A stretch of 64,000 nt of DNA from Umezawaea sp049997955. Its GTDB lineage: Bacteria; Actinomycetota; Actinomycetes; Mycobacteriales; Pseudonocardiaceae. Below the pieces are notes generated by a model. The model searched no databases, was not told the DNA's origin, and saw only the letters and a program-made list of their open reading frames with translations. The stretch lies in contig JAEBDY010000011.1 in the NCBI GenBank assembly GCA_049997955.1, positions 186,001-250,000 on the forward strand, read 5' to 3'. The position numbers were made by a program, and so were the translations under genes. Shown piece after piece: positions 49,134 through 58,248 of the stretch. The number at the start of each line of letters is the position of its first letter. The stretch's first letter is position 1.

Positions 49134-50329
49134 GCACACCCTCCGGGGTCCTGGTCGTCGGAGCGTCCGCCGCCGGGCTCGCCACGGCGGAGGCGTTGCG
49201 CCGCAAGGGTTATCGCGGCGAGCTGACGCTGGTGGGCGACGAGGTCCACCCGCCGTACGACCGGCCGCCGCTGTCGAAGCAGGTCCTCGCGGGCACGTGG
49301 GCGCCGGAACGGGCCGTGCTGCGCACGGCCGAGGTGCTGGACGTGCTCGACGCGCGGTTCGTCCTCGGCGATCCGGCGGTGGCGCTGGACGTGCCGACGC
49401 GGACCGTGGTCACCGCCTCCGGGCTGGAGCTGAGCGCGGACGCCGTCGTGGTGGCGACCGGGGTTCGGCCGCGCACCCTGCCCGGTCGTCCGGACCTGGC
49501 CGGTGTCCACGTGCTGCGGTCGCTGGCCGACGCCCTGGCGCTGCGGGAGGACCTGCTGACCGCGAAGCGGCTCGTGGTGGTCGGCGACGGCGTGCTCGGG
49601 GCCGAGGTCGCCGCCACGGCACGGGGTCTGGGGCTGGACGTCACCCTGGCCGGACCCCAGCGCGCGCCGCTGGAGGCGCAGCTCGGGCCGTCGGTCGCGG
49701 GACTGCTGGGCGATCTGCACGCGGAGAACGGGGTGCGCCTCCGGCTCGGTGCGGCGGTGACCGGTCTGACCGGTGACGGCGGCCGGGTGTCCGGGGTCCG
49801 GCTGGACACCGGCGACGTGCTGCCCGCGGACGTCGTCGTGGTGGCGCTCGGCGCGGTCCCCGCCACGGAATGGCTCAGCGGCAGCGGTTTGACCCTCGAC
49901 AACGGGCTGGTGTGCGACGCGCGCTGCCGGGCCGCCGACGGGGTCTACGCCGTCGGCGACGTCGCCCGCTGGCACCACGACCGCCTCGGTGTCGCGCTGC
50001 GCCTGGAGAACCGCACCAACGCGACCGAGCAGGCGGCCGTCGTGGCCGACAACATCCTTGGCGCGCAACGGTCCTACGAGCCCGTTCCCTACTTCTGGAC
50101 CGACCAGTTCGACGCGAGGATCCACGTCCACGGCACGCCGACCGCGGACGCGGACGTGACGGTCGTGGACGGCGACCTCGCCGCCCGCCGGTTCGTCGCG
50201 CTCTACCGGCGCGACGGCCGGGCCGTCGGCGTCCTCGGCTGGAACATGCCCAAGCAGGCCCGGCAGCACCGGCAGCGGCACCTCGCCGCACCCGTGGTCG
50301 CGGCACACCTCTCGGAAGGGCGACGATGA
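49130..50329 (+). CDS. FAD-dependent ferredoxin reductase
   Basis: A 399-residue NAD(P)H:ferredoxin reductase of the pyridine nucleotide-disulfide fold. FAD binding is at VLVVGASAAGLATAEALRR, the NAD(P) site at RLVVVGDGVLGAEVAATA, and the late FAD motif is DGVYAVGDVARW. The C-terminal reductase domain carries VPYFWTDQFDARIHVHG. It passes electrons to the overlapping upstream ferredoxin and hence to the P450s. The start GTG overlaps the ferredoxin stop; its own stop overlaps the next P450 start (ATGA). Confidence 0.95.
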   Translation: MSTPSGVLVVGASAAGLATAEALRRKGYRGELTLVGDEVHPPYDRPPLSKQVLAGTWAPERAVLRTAEVLDVLDARFVLGDPAVALDVPTRTVVTASGLELSADAVVVATGVRPRTLPGRPDLAGVHVLRSLADALALREDLLTAKRLVVVGDGVLGAEVAATARGLGLDVTLAGPQRAPLEAQLGPSVAGLLGDLHAENGVRLRLGAAVTGLTGDGGRVSGVRLDTGDVLPADVVVVALGAVPATEWLSGSGLTLDNGLVCDARCRAADGVYAVGDVARWHHDRLGVALRLENRTNATEQAAVVADNILGAQRSYEPVPYFWTDQFDARIHVHGTPTADADVTVVDGDLAARRFVALYRRDGRAVGVLGWNMPKQARQHRQRHLAAPVVAAHLSEGRR

Positions 50330-51531
50330 CCAGCACGCCGGACTCCGCCGGAGTCCCGGACTTCCCCATGCCCAGGGCGCAGGGCTGCCCGTTCGACCCG
50401 CCACCGGAGTTGCGGGCGCTGCAGGAGGAAGCGCCGCTCACCCGCGTGAGGCTGTGGGACGGCACCACCCCGTGGCTGGTGACCCGGTACGCCGACCAGC
50501 GCGCCGTGCTCGGCGACCGGCGGGTGAGCGCCGACATGACCCACCCGACCTACCCGCGGCAGGCGCCGGGCAGCGGGTCGTTGAGCTTCATCGGCATGGA
50601 CGACCCCGAGCACTCGCGGCTGCGGCGCATGGTCGGCTCCGCGTTCACGGTGAAGCGCGTCGAGGCCATGCGGCCCGGCGTGCAGAAGATCGTGGACGAC
50701 GCGATCGACGCCCTGCTCGCCGGACCCGAGCCGGTCGACCTGGTCGAGGCGTTCGCGCTCCCCGTGCCGTCGCTGGTGATCTGCGACCTGCTCGACGTGC
50801 CGTACGCCGACCACGACTTCTTCCAGACCAGCAGCAAGACCATGATCAACCGCAACTCCACGCCGGAGGAGCGCACGAGCGCGTCCGGCGCGCTGGCCGA
50901 GTACCTGGGCCGCCTGGTGGCCAAGAAGATCGAGAACCCCGCCGACGACCTGCTGTCCCGGCTCGGCGAGAAGGTCGGGGCCGGGGAGCTGACGCACCGC
51001 GGCGCCACCGAGATGGCCGTGCTGCTGCTCATCGCCGGGCACGAGACCACCGCGAACATGATCGCGCTCAGCACCCTCGCCCTGCTGCGGAACCCGGACC
51101 AGCTGGCGCTGCTGCGCGACACCGACGACCCGGCGGTCGCCACGACCGCCGTCGACGAGATGTTGCGCTACCTCGACATCACCCACGGCGGACGCCGCCG
51201 CGTCGCGCTGGAGGACATCGAGGTCGCGGGTCAGCTCGTCAAGGCGGGCGAGGGGCTGGTCCTGCCGAACGACATCGCCAACCGCGACACCGAGGTGTTC
51301 GCCGACCCCGACACGATCGACATCGCCCGCCAGGCCCGCCACCACCTCGCGTTCGGGTTCGGCGTGCACCAGTGCCTCGGCCAGCCCCTCGCCCGGCTGG
51401 AGCTGGAGATCGTCTACCGCACCCTGTACCGCCGCGTCCCCGACCTGGAGCTCGCCGCCGAGTTCGAGGACGTCCCGTTCAAGCACGACGGGTTCGTCTA
51501 CGGCGTGCACTCCCTGCCCGTGAGCTGGTGA
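50326..51531 (+). CDS. Cytochrome P450 monooxygenase (second, CYP105-like)
   Basis: A 401-residue P450 with N-terminal DFPMPRAQGCPFDPPPEL, I helix LLIAGHETTANMIAL, K helix VDEMLRYL and heme loop AFGFGVHQCLGQPLAR with Cys350. The N-terminal signature and gene context resemble the CYP105 group, which oxidises varied drugs and natural products. It is the last gene of the unit P450-(decayed TetR)-ferredoxin-reductase-P450, and its ATG overlaps the reductase stop. Confidence 0.95.
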   Translation: MTSTPDSAGVPDFPMPRAQGCPFDPPPELRALQEEAPLTRVRLWDGTTPWLVTRYADQRAVLGDRRVSADMTHPTYPRQAPGSGSLSFIGMDDPEHSRLRRMVGSAFTVKRVEAMRPGVQKIVDDAIDALLAGPEPVDLVEAFALPVPSLVICDLLDVPYADHDFFQTSSKTMINRNSTPEERTSASGALAEYLGRLVAKKIENPADDLLSRLGEKVGAGELTHRGATEMAVLLLIAGHETTANMIALSTLALLRNPDQLALLRDTDDPAVATTAVDEMLRYLDITHGGRRRVALEDIEVAGQLVKAGEGLVLPNDIANRDTEVFADPDTIDIARQARHHLAFGFGVHQCLGQPLARLELEIVYRTLYRRVPDLELAAEFEDVPFKHDGFVYGVHSLPVSW

Positions 51532-51557
51532 GCCACCGCGGCGGTTGAGCCCGACCG

Positions 51558-52334
51558 TCACCCGTGCGGCGCTTCGGCCAGCAGGGAGCGGAGCGCGTCG
51601 AGGTCGGGCAGCAGGGCGTCGGGCTCGACGAACGGCATGAAGGGTGGGTCGTGGGTGCCCGCGTCCTCCACGAGGATCGCCGCGCCCGCGCCCGCCCGGT
51701 GGGCGCACAGGACGTCGCGGTCGAAGTTGTCGCCGACGTACCAGGTCGAGGAGACCGGCACGCCGAGGGCGTCCGCCGCGGCGGTGATCATGCCGGGGTG
51801 CGGCTTGCGGATGCCGATCTCGTCGCTGTAGAGCTGCACGGCGAACCGCGCGCCCATCCCGTGGCGCCGCAGGTGGTTGCGGTGCACCGCGCCGCACAGC
51901 GCGTTGCTGACGATGCCGACGGGCATCCCGAACGCGTCGGCCGTGTCGAGCAGACCGGACAGTCCGGGGCGGAAAGTCCTGTCCTGAGACACTTCGCCCA
52001 TCCGCTCGCACAGCGCCGTCGCCTCCGCGGTGACCCACGCCCGCGCCGGGGCGGGCCAGTCCGCGGCGACGAAGTCGGCCCAGAACCGGCGGTGGGTCAG
52101 CTCCACGGGCTCGCGCGTCCTGGACACCGCGTCCCTCCACCGCGATCCCGCCGCACTCCCGTGCTCGATGTCCTGGCGAATCCGCTCCTGGTCCGGGGCC
52201 TCGAACCCGATGAGGGCGAACCTGGCGCCGATCTCGGCCGCCAACTCCTCCGCCCACTCCGGTCGCCGCCTGCCGGTCACCACGACGCCGCCGAAGTCGA
52301 GCAGCAGCGCCAGCGGTCGGGTCAGCTCACCCAT
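51558..52334 (-). CDS. HAD-superfamily hydrolase
   Basis: A 258-residue HAD phosphatase-like protein. Motif I is LLLDFGGVVV (nucleophile Asp; the second Asp is replaced by Gly, as in epoxide-hydrolase-like HADs), motif II MPVGIVSNALCG, motif III GIRKPHPGMI and motif IV WYVGDNFDRDVLCAHRAG. A helical cap lies between residues about 20 and 110. ATG 52334 is favoured by SD GGGAG spacing; two further starts lie just upstream. It converges on the P450 operon. Substrate unknown. Confidence 0.88.
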   Translation of the reverse strand: MGELTRPLALLLDFGGVVVTGRRRPEWAEELAAEIGARFALIGFEAPDQERIRQDIEHGSAAGSRWRDAVSRTREPVELTHRRFWADFVAADWPAPARAWVTAEATALCERMGEVSQDRTFRPGLSGLLDTADAFGMPVGIVSNALCGAVHRNHLRRHGMGARFAVQLYSDEIGIRKPHPGMITAAADALGVPVSSTWYVGDNFDRDVLCAHRAGAGAAILVEDAGTHDPPFMPFVEPDALLPDLDALRSLLAEAPHG

Positions 52335-52544
52335 CATCACTCCCGTCCTCGACCCCGGACAGTACGGGTGATCGCCGGGCAGTGGACCGCGCCTCGGCCG
52401 GTCGGCGCAGTGAAATCCCCGCTCCCGGGGGGTGAGGACTTCACGTCCGACCGCGTTACGGCGTAACTACCGGTGCGTTCCCCGGCACAGCAGTATTCAT
52501 CCCAGCACCAACCGGGAACCGATCGCCGCACCAGGGAGAACAAG

Positions 52545-52703
52545 ATGAACACCACCGCCAGCGCCCTCACCCTCACCGACGACGCCGACCTGGAGATCTT
52601 CGAGTTCGACCGCCCGACGGGCAGGCAGTTCGACTTCCTCGGCTTCAGCGTCCACTGCAGCGGCACCCCGGCGCTCGGCACGCGCACGACCTCCGCCGCC
52701 TGA
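52545..52703 (+). CDS. Orphan 52-residue peptide, possible RiPP precursor
   Basis: ATG 52545 with SD GGGAG (52534-52538) encodes MNTTASALTLTDDADLEIFE, FDRPTGRQFDFLGFSVHCSG and TPALGTRTTSAA. The first half is acidic, like a leader. The last 20 residues are uncharged or polar, with one Cys and several Thr and Ser. That layout resembles ribosomal peptide natural-product precursors. No modifying enzyme or protease is adjacent. A GC-rich hairpin follows. I do not recognise the class. Confidence 0.5.
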   Translation: MNTTASALTLTDDADLEIFEFDRPTGRQFDFLGFSVHCSGTPALGTRTTSAA

Positions 52704-52888
52704 TGCCCCGCGCGGTGCCCTCCTCCGCCCCCAAGGGCGTGGCGCGGGAGGGCGGGCCGCACGCGACTGTCCACAGAGGACACGAGGTCCCCTGTGGGAA
52801 AATTTGCGAATCCGAGGTTTTTTCACCCCCGCGTCCGGGTAACCCCCGTTCGACCGTGCCGCCGGGCACACCGATGTTGGGAGCGGAC

Positions 52889-53047
52889 ATGCCTAGGGTT
52901 GAGCGACACCGCCGCCGTCTGCCGGGTAGCTGGTTCCGGACGACCACCGTGCAAGCGCACCGCAGGCGGCCTGCGAACTTCCACTGGATGGTCATCGCGG
53001 GCGTGCTCGCCGTCGCCGTGATCATCCTGCTCATCCTGGTCTTCTAG
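52889..53047 (+). CDS. Small single-pass membrane protein, 52 aa
   Basis: ATG 52889 follows GGGAG. The peptide has an Arg-rich cytoplasmic half (MPRVERHRRRLPGSWFR) and a C-terminal membrane helix (WMVIAGVLAVAVIILLILVF) that ends the protein, so it is a tail-anchored type. Function unknown; such peptides may regulate larger membrane proteins. The neighbours give no clue. Confidence 0.65.
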   Translation: MPRVERHRRRLPGSWFRTTTVQAHRRRPANFHWMVIAGVLAVAVIILLILVF

Positions 53048-53089
53048 CTTCCAGCACCCGCCGCCGTCGACCCGTGTGACGCCATCGAG

Positions 53090-53428
53090 TCACCGGGTCG
53101 CGGCGAGCGCCTCGTCCACCGTCTCGTGCAGCGGCAGCAGCCGGTCCATCGCCGTCGCTTCGAGCGACCGCCGGACGCTCCGGCTGGCCACCACGTGGAT
53201 CAGCCGGTTCCCGCTCTCCTTCGCGTACTCGCGCGCGTGAGCCAGCGCGGCGATCCCGGACGACGCGAAGAACGTCACCTCGGACAGGTCCAGCACCAGC
53301 GCTCTGGCGCCGTTGTCTAGTGCTTCGACGATCTGCTCTCGAACCGTTTCGCTGTTGGACATGTCGATCTCGCCCGTGGTCCGCAGGACGGCCGTGCCGT
53401 TGTCGGTCGAGTTGTTGAGGGAAGTCAT
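53090..53428 (-). CDS. STAS-domain anti-sigma factor antagonist
   Basis: A 112-residue stand-alone STAS protein of the RsbV/SpoIIAA type. GTAVLRTTGEIDMSNSETV begins the fold, and LVLDLSEVTFFASSGIAAL holds the phosphorylatable Ser pair. ATG 53428 begins MTSLNNSTDNG, with GGGGG directly upstream; longer in-frame extensions lack family similarity. No partner kinase is adjacent. It is the second such protein in the window (see 1531-1920), but the two are clearly divergent. Confidence 0.9.
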   Translation of the reverse strand: MTSLNNSTDNGTAVLRTTGEIDMSNSETVREQIVEALDNGARALVLDLSEVTFFASSGIAALAHAREYAKESGNRLIHVVASRSVRRSLEATAMDRLLPLHETVDEALAATR

Positions 53429-53593
53429 CCCCCGATTCTGCCGTGCCCGGAGCCGTCCGGCCAGCCTGGGAAAATCATGCCCCGCAACGGTTTGAAACAG
53501 CTCACCGGTGGCAATACCCACCGGTGGAGCAGGCAGGCGGGGTTGGTCGACCTGCGTCTCGAATTCTGCCACTTGACCGGTGCCAGGGTGATG

Positions 53594-54445
53594 TCATTCC
53601 CTGTCCGTGGCCAGGATCAGCGCGTCGGCCACCATCGCCATCGTGCTCCGCGCCCGCCGCGGGTCCTCGGTGAGGAAGTAGTGGTCCACGTTCGGCGTCT
53701 CGTCAAGGGTGGCGGGCACGCCCGTCGCCCGCAGCCGGGCGACGTAGCGCTCACCGTCGTGCCGCAGGACGTCCCGCCCACCCGTGAGCACGAGCGCGGG
53801 CGGCAGCCCCGCCAGGTCCTCGGCCAGCACGGGTGAGGCGTACGGGTGCGATCGCGTTGCCACGTCCGGGAAGTAGACGCGCCGGACCAGGTGGCGCAGG
53901 TCCGAGGAGACCATCCCCGTCGAGTCGCGGGGGATCTCGCCCGCCATGTCCAGCGCGGGCACCCCGAGCACCTGGAGCACCGGGCGGAACGACCCGGCGT
54001 CACGGGCCTGGAGGCACACCGAGGCCGCGAGGCCACCGCCCGAGGAGAACCCGCCGACGGTGATCCGGTCGCCGTCCAACCCCGACTCCCCACCCCCGGC
54101 GGCGGCCCAGGCGGCGACGTCGTGGCACTGGTGCTGCGCCACGGGGTACGCCACGTACGGCCCGGCGCGGAAGTCGACGTTGAGGATCACCAGCCCGGTG
54201 GTCGCGGCGAGGTAGCGGCACCACCAGTCGTCCATGGCGGGGTACCGCATGAGCCAGGCGCCGCCGTGGAAGTGGACGTGCGCGGGTACCCGGCCACGAC
54301 GCCCCGGCGTCCGGTAGACGTGCACCGGCACGCTCCCGTGCCTCGTGGGCACGCGGACCACGCCGGGCTTGGGCAGGTCAACCCCGGCGAACCGCAGGGC
54401 CTCACCGTGGCGAACGGTCCACCGCGCGGTCGCGTGCACCGCCAT
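53594..54445 (-). CDS. Alpha/beta hydrolase of the hormone-sensitive-lipase (GDxG) family
   Basis: A 283-residue esterase. AHVHFHGGAWLMRYPAMDDW gives the HGG oxyanion motif, ITVGGFSSGGGLAASV the nucleophile Ser (a GFSSG version of GDSAG), LTGGRDVLRHDG the Asp and NVDHYFLTED the His. It cleaves short acyl esters. ATG 54445 follows GAGGG; longer starts exist. It is divergent from the AI-2E-type permease gene, about 180 bases away. Confidence 0.88.
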   Translation of the reverse strand: MAVHATARWTVRHGEALRFAGVDLPKPGVVRVPTRHGSVPVHVYRTPGRRGRVPAHVHFHGGAWLMRYPAMDDWWCRYLAATTGLVILNVDFRAGPYVAYPVAQHQCHDVAAWAAAGGGESGLDGDRITVGGFSSGGGLAASVCLQARDAGSFRPVLQVLGVPALDMAGEIPRDSTGMVSSDLRHLVRRVYFPDVATRSHPYASPVLAEDLAGLPPALVLTGGRDVLRHDGERYVARLRATGVPATLDETPNVDHYFLTEDPRRARSTMAMVADALILATDRE

Positions 54446-54624
54446 CGCCCTCACCCGGTCGTCGACTCGCACACCGGACGTTCGTGCCGGGGACCCGTTC
54501 CGGATCACCGGTCGGAGAGGTCGTCGGCCACGTGCGCGCCTCGGGAACCTGTGGGCGGGCGCGTGGTCTGGCAGGCTGCTCCTCGGACGGCGTGCGGAGC
54601 GCCGCCCGAGGAGGGGCGAGGAAC

Positions 54625-55776
54625 GTGAGCGCTGGAAACCGTCGCTGGACCGATCGCGGAGATGCGATCGGGCACGGGTTGATGTGGTCGGCGCGCTGGA
54701 GCACGCGCTTGGCGCTGATCGCGGTCGGGGTCGTGCTGCTGTGGATCCTCATCGGCAAGCTCTGGGTCGTCGTGATGCCGGTGCTGCTGGGGCTGCTCGT
54801 CACCACCATCCTCTGGCCGCCCGCCAAGTGGTTGCGGAAGCACGGGGTCGCCCCGGCTTTGGCCGCGTCGATCGTGCTGCTCGCGGGCTTGGCCGTGCTC
54901 GGGGGTTTCCTCGCGCTGATCGTGGTGTCGATCGCCTCCGGCGTGCCGGACATCGCCAGCAGCGCGTCCCGAGCCATCCAGCAGTCCCGCGACTGGCTTT
55001 CCGGGCCGCCGCTCAACCTCGCGGACAGCAAGCTCGACCAACTCCTCCAGCAGGGGACCGACCAGCTGCAGTCCAGCGTCGGCTCGATCGCCAACGGCCT
55101 GATCACCGGCGTCGGCACGGTCACGTCCGGCGTCGTCACCGGCATCCTCGCGCTGCTGCTGGCCTTCCTGTTCGTCAAGGACGGACCGCGGTTCACGCCG
55201 TGGCTGCGCGGTGTCGTCGGTGAACGCGCGGGCGGACACCTGACCGTCGTGCTGGAGCGCGTCTGGACCACGCTGGGCGACTTCATCCGCACCCAGGCGA
55301 TCGTGAGCCTCGCCGACGCCGTGCTCATCGGTCTGGGGATGGTGGTGCTCGGCGTCCCGCTGGCGATCCCGTTGGCGGCGTTGACGTTCCTCGGCGGTTT
55401 CGTGCCGATCGTCGGCGCGTTCATCGCCGGCGCGCTGGCGGTCCTGGTCGCCCTGGTCAGCAACGGCGTGACGGCCGCGGTGATCCTGCTGGTGATCGTC
55501 GTGGTGGTGCAGCAGATCGAGGGCAACGTGCTGCAGCCGATCCTCCAGTCGCGCAGCCTGCGCCTGCACGCCGCGGTGGTCCTGCTCGCGGTGACGGCGG
55601 GCAGCAGCCTCTACGGCATCGCGGGAGCGTTCCTTGCCGTGCCGGTCGCGGCGACCGCCGCGGTGGTGCTGCGCTACCTGAGCGAGGTCATCGACGAGCG
55701 CGCCGCCGCGGCGATCGTCGAGCCGGGGCCGGGGAAGCACGACGAACCGGGGCCCCTGGCGGAAGGTGATCGGTAG
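54625..55776 (+). CDS. AI-2E family transporter (PerM/UPF0118)
   Basis: A 383-residue membrane protein with about eight helices: LIAVGVVLLWILIGKLWVVV and VMPVLLGLLVTTILWPPAKW at the start, a periplasmic helical segment (SASRAIQQSRDWLSG), and the core GVPLAIPLAALTFLGGFVPI and VGAFIAGALAVLVALVSNG. The family is named after autoinducer-2 export but includes sodium/proton antiporters and many unknowns. GTG 54625 has SD GAGGAA. Its last 89 bases overlap the convergent MFS gene. Confidence 0.9.
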   Translation: MSAGNRRWTDRGDAIGHGLMWSARWSTRLALIAVGVVLLWILIGKLWVVVMPVLLGLLVTTILWPPAKWLRKHGVAPALAASIVLLAGLAVLGGFLALIVVSIASGVPDIASSASRAIQQSRDWLSGPPLNLADSKLDQLLQQGTDQLQSSVGSIANGLITGVGTVTSGVVTGILALLLAFLFVKDGPRFTPWLRGVVGERAGGHLTVVLERVWTTLGDFIRTQAIVSLADAVLIGLGMVVLGVPLAIPLAALTFLGGFVPIVGAFIAGALAVLVALVSNGVTAAVILLVIVVVVQQIEGNVLQPILQSRSLRLHAAVVLLAVTAGSSLYGIAGAFLAVPVAATAAVVLRYLSEVIDERAAAAIVEPGPGKHDEPGPLAEGDR

Positions 55777-57055
55777 GGCGGTCGCCGCCGCGCAGGGCGT
55801 AGAAGCCCGCCGCGGCGGTGCCCAGGCACAGGGCCAGGGCGCTGAGGCCGAGTGACCAGTGCACGCCGACCGCCGCCCCGAGCAGGCCGACGGTGAAGCC
55901 GCTGCCCGCCCGCAGGCCTCCGGACGACATCCCGTACAGGCCGATGACACGGCCGCGGTCGGCGGGCGGGGCGAGGAGTTGGACGACCGTCTGGCCGATC
56001 GACATCGACGCCATGTTCGCCACGCCGCCGACCAGCAGCATCAGCAGCGCGATCGGGTAGCTGGTGGTGAACGCGAAGAACAGGCTCGTCAGCCCGTAGA
56101 CGCCGGTGCTGAGCACGGCGGCCTTGACGTTGGGCTTGATGCGGCCGGTCAGTTCGAGCAGGATGCCGCCGACGACGCCGCCCGCGCCGTTGGCGAACAG
56201 CAGCACGCCGTAGGTGAGGCCCGCGCCGCCCGTGCCCAGGTCGTGGGCGAAGATCGGCATCGCCGACTGGAGCGAGGCGCCGACGAAGAACGAGCCGAGG
56301 CCCGCCAGCACGATCATGCTGACCAGGGTGCGGTTGGAGCGCACGTCGCGGAACACCCGCACCGAGTCCACGATGCCCAGCCTCGGCCGTGGCACGCCCT
56401 CGTTGCGGGTGTGGCCGGTGAACTTCGTGCGGAACAGGAACAGCGTGAGCGGCAGGTAGAAGAGGATGTTGACGAAGATCCCCGCCGTGGGCTCCAGGAG
56501 CAGCAGCAGCGCGGAGCCGACCACCGGTCCGAACAGCACGCCGAGGCTGCGGAAGGTGGCGTTGAGGCGGATCGCGCTGGGCAGTTCGTCGTGCTCGACG
56601 AAGTCGTGCAGCAGGAGCTGCTCGCCGGGACCCCACAGCGCGCCCGCGCAGCCGTGCAGCACCAGCAGCACGCACGCGTGCCAGACCTCCAGCGTGCCGG
56701 TGAGGAACAGGACGCCCCACGCCGCCGACACGGCCATGAACAGCACCTGCGCGGCCTGGATGAGCCTGCGGCAGTCGAAGCGGTCGGCCAGCGAGCCGAA
56801 GTAGACCGAGAACAGCAGGAACGGCAGCCAGTGGCTGATCACCTGGAAGCCGCTGAGCGCGGGGGAGTGGAACTTCTCCCACAGCACCCAGTAGGTGATG
56901 ACGTGCTCGATGTTGTCGGCCATCATCGCCAGGCCCGCGCCGAACAGGTACGGGCGGCAGTCGCGGTTGCGCAGGGCGGCGAACTTGCGCGGCCCCGCGG
57001 GTAGGACCGGGTCCGGCTGGGCGACGTGGGTGGGGACTCCGCACGCGGCGCACAT
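55688..57055 (-). CDS. MFS transporter (EntS-like 12-helix type)
   Basis: A 455-residue transporter. After an N-terminal Cys-containing tail (MCAACGVPTHV) come 12 helices with FRSLGVLFGPVVGSALLLLL, VFRDVRSNRTLVSMIVLAGL and GGVVGGILLELTGRIKPNVK, typical of EntS-type exporters. ATG 57055 follows GAGGAG. Its final 30 residues (APVRRASPAPARRSPRRRAR) are basic low-complexity, encoded opposite the AI-2E gene's 3' end, and may be a readthrough extension after loss of an earlier stop. Confidence 0.88.
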   Translation of the reverse strand: MCAACGVPTHVAQPDPVLPAGPRKFAALRNRDCRPYLFGAGLAMMADNIEHVITYWVLWEKFHSPALSGFQVISHWLPFLLFSVYFGSLADRFDCRRLIQAAQVLFMAVSAAWGVLFLTGTLEVWHACVLLVLHGCAGALWGPGEQLLLHDFVEHDELPSAIRLNATFRSLGVLFGPVVGSALLLLLEPTAGIFVNILFYLPLTLFLFRTKFTGHTRNEGVPRPRLGIVDSVRVFRDVRSNRTLVSMIVLAGLGSFFVGASLQSAMPIFAHDLGTGGAGLTYGVLLFANGAGGVVGGILLELTGRIKPNVKAAVLSTGVYGLTSLFFAFTTSYPIALLMLLVGGVANMASMSIGQTVVQLLAPPADRGRVIGLYGMSSGGLRAGSGFTVGLLGAAVGVHWSLGLSALALCLGTAAAGFYALRGGDRPTDHLPPGAPVRRASPAPARRSPRRRARR

Positions 57056-57172
57056 GGGTGGCGGTCTCCTCGGTTCGGGCAGGGGATATACGAGGCAGCA
57101 TGTCCCGCAATGCACGATAGCAACGCGGGCACCTCACGTTCCGGGCTGCCCCGGCGTCTACGAGGGGTGAGC

Positions 57173-57658
57173 GTGAGGCCGTTCGAACAGATCGTGGACG
57201 AGTACGGACCGGTGGTCCTGCGGGTCTGCCGTGCCGTCGTGGGTCCGGTGGACGCGGAGGACGCGTGGTCCGAGACGTTCCTGTCCGCGTTGAAGGCCTA
57301 CCCCGGCCTGCCTGCCGACGCCAACGTCGAGGCGTGGCTGGTCACGATCGCGCACCGCAAGGCCGTCGACGTCACCCGCGCGCGAGCCCGCCGGGCCGTG
57401 CCGGTCGACGTGCCGCCGGAGGGGCCGAGCCGGACCGGCAGGCCGGAGGACTGGGACGGGGACCTGTGGAACGCGCTGGCGGAGCTGCCGGACAAGCAGC
57501 GCGCGACGGTCGCCTACCACTACCTCGTCGGCCTGCCGTACCAGGAGGTCGCCGCGATCGTGGGCGGCTCGGCCGACGCCGCCCGCCGGGCGGCGGCCGA
57601 CGGGATGAGGGCGTTGCGGTCCACCTACGGGAAGACCAGGGAAGGAGCGTCGACATGA
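57173..57658 (+). CDS. RNA polymerase sigma factor (ECF type)
   Basis: A 161-residue ECF sigma factor. Region 2 reads FEQIVDEYGPVVLRVCRAVV through DAWSETFLSALKAYPGL and EAWLVTIAHRKAVDVTRARA; region 4 reads LAELPDKQRATVAYHYLVGL, PYQEVAAIVGGSADAARRAA. GTG 57173 is chosen because GAGGGG (57161-57166) is six bases upstream. No anti-sigma gene adjoins it. Its stop overlaps an alkyltransferase gene (ATGA), so it probably belongs to an alkylation-response unit. Confidence 0.92.
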   Translation: MRPFEQIVDEYGPVVLRVCRAVVGPVDAEDAWSETFLSALKAYPGLPADANVEAWLVTIAHRKAVDVTRARARRAVPVDVPPEGPSRTGRPEDWDGDLWNALAELPDKQRATVAYHYLVGLPYQEVAAIVGGSADAARRAAADGMRALRSTYGKTREGAST

Positions 57659-58248
57659 CGGACGTGTTCGGGACGTTGCCGGTCGTGGACGAGGTCGCGG
57701 GCGCCCGCCTGCGGGAGCGGCTCGCCGCGGCGGCCCAGCGGGACGGGCTCCTGGACGTCGCGTACCGCACGGTCGACTCGCCCATCGGCGGGCTGCTGCT
57801 CGCCGCGACCGAGCAGGGCCTCGTGCGGGTCGCCTTCGACCGCGAGGACCAGGACGCCGTGCTCACGTCGTTGGCGGACGCGGTGAGCCCGCGGATCCTC
57901 GCGGCCCCGGCCCGCCTCGATCCGGTCGTGCGCCAGCTGGACGAGTACTTCGCCCACCGCCGCCGCGCCTTCGACGTCCCGCTGGACTTCCGGCTGGCCA
58001 AGGGGTTCCGGCTGGCCGTGCTCGCGCACCTCGCCGTGATCCCCTACGGCCGGACCGAGAGCTACGCCGAGGTCGCGGCCGCCGCGGGCAGTCCGCGGGC
58101 CGTGCGCGCCGTCGGCACGGCGTGCGCGACCAACCCCCTGCCGCTCGTCGTCCCGTGCCACCGCGTGGTGCGGTCGGACGGCTCGTCCGGGAACTACCGC
58201 GGCGGCGAGGACGCCAAGCGGGACCTGCTGACCCTGGAGGCGTCATGA
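57655..58248 (+). CDS. Methylated-DNA-protein cysteine methyltransferase (first, Ada C-terminal-like)
   Basis: A 197-residue alkyltransferase that takes methyl groups from O6-methylguanine in a suicide reaction. The active site PLVVPCHRVVRSDG places the acceptor Cys at residue 168; DNA-binding ATCATNPLP and KGFRLAVLAHLAVIPYGRTE precede it. An N-terminal extension of about 35 residues is unlike classic Ogt. It overlaps both the sigma gene and the next alkyltransferase by four bases. Confidence 0.93.
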   Translation: MTDVFGTLPVVDEVAGARLRERLAAAAQRDGLLDVAYRTVDSPIGGLLLAATEQGLVRVAFDREDQDAVLTSLADAVSPRILAAPARLDPVVRQLDEYFAHRRRAFDVPLDFRLAKGFRLAVLAHLAVIPYGRTESYAEVAAAAGSPRAVRAVGTACATNPLPLVVPCHRVVRSDGSSGNYRGGEDAKRDLLTLEAS

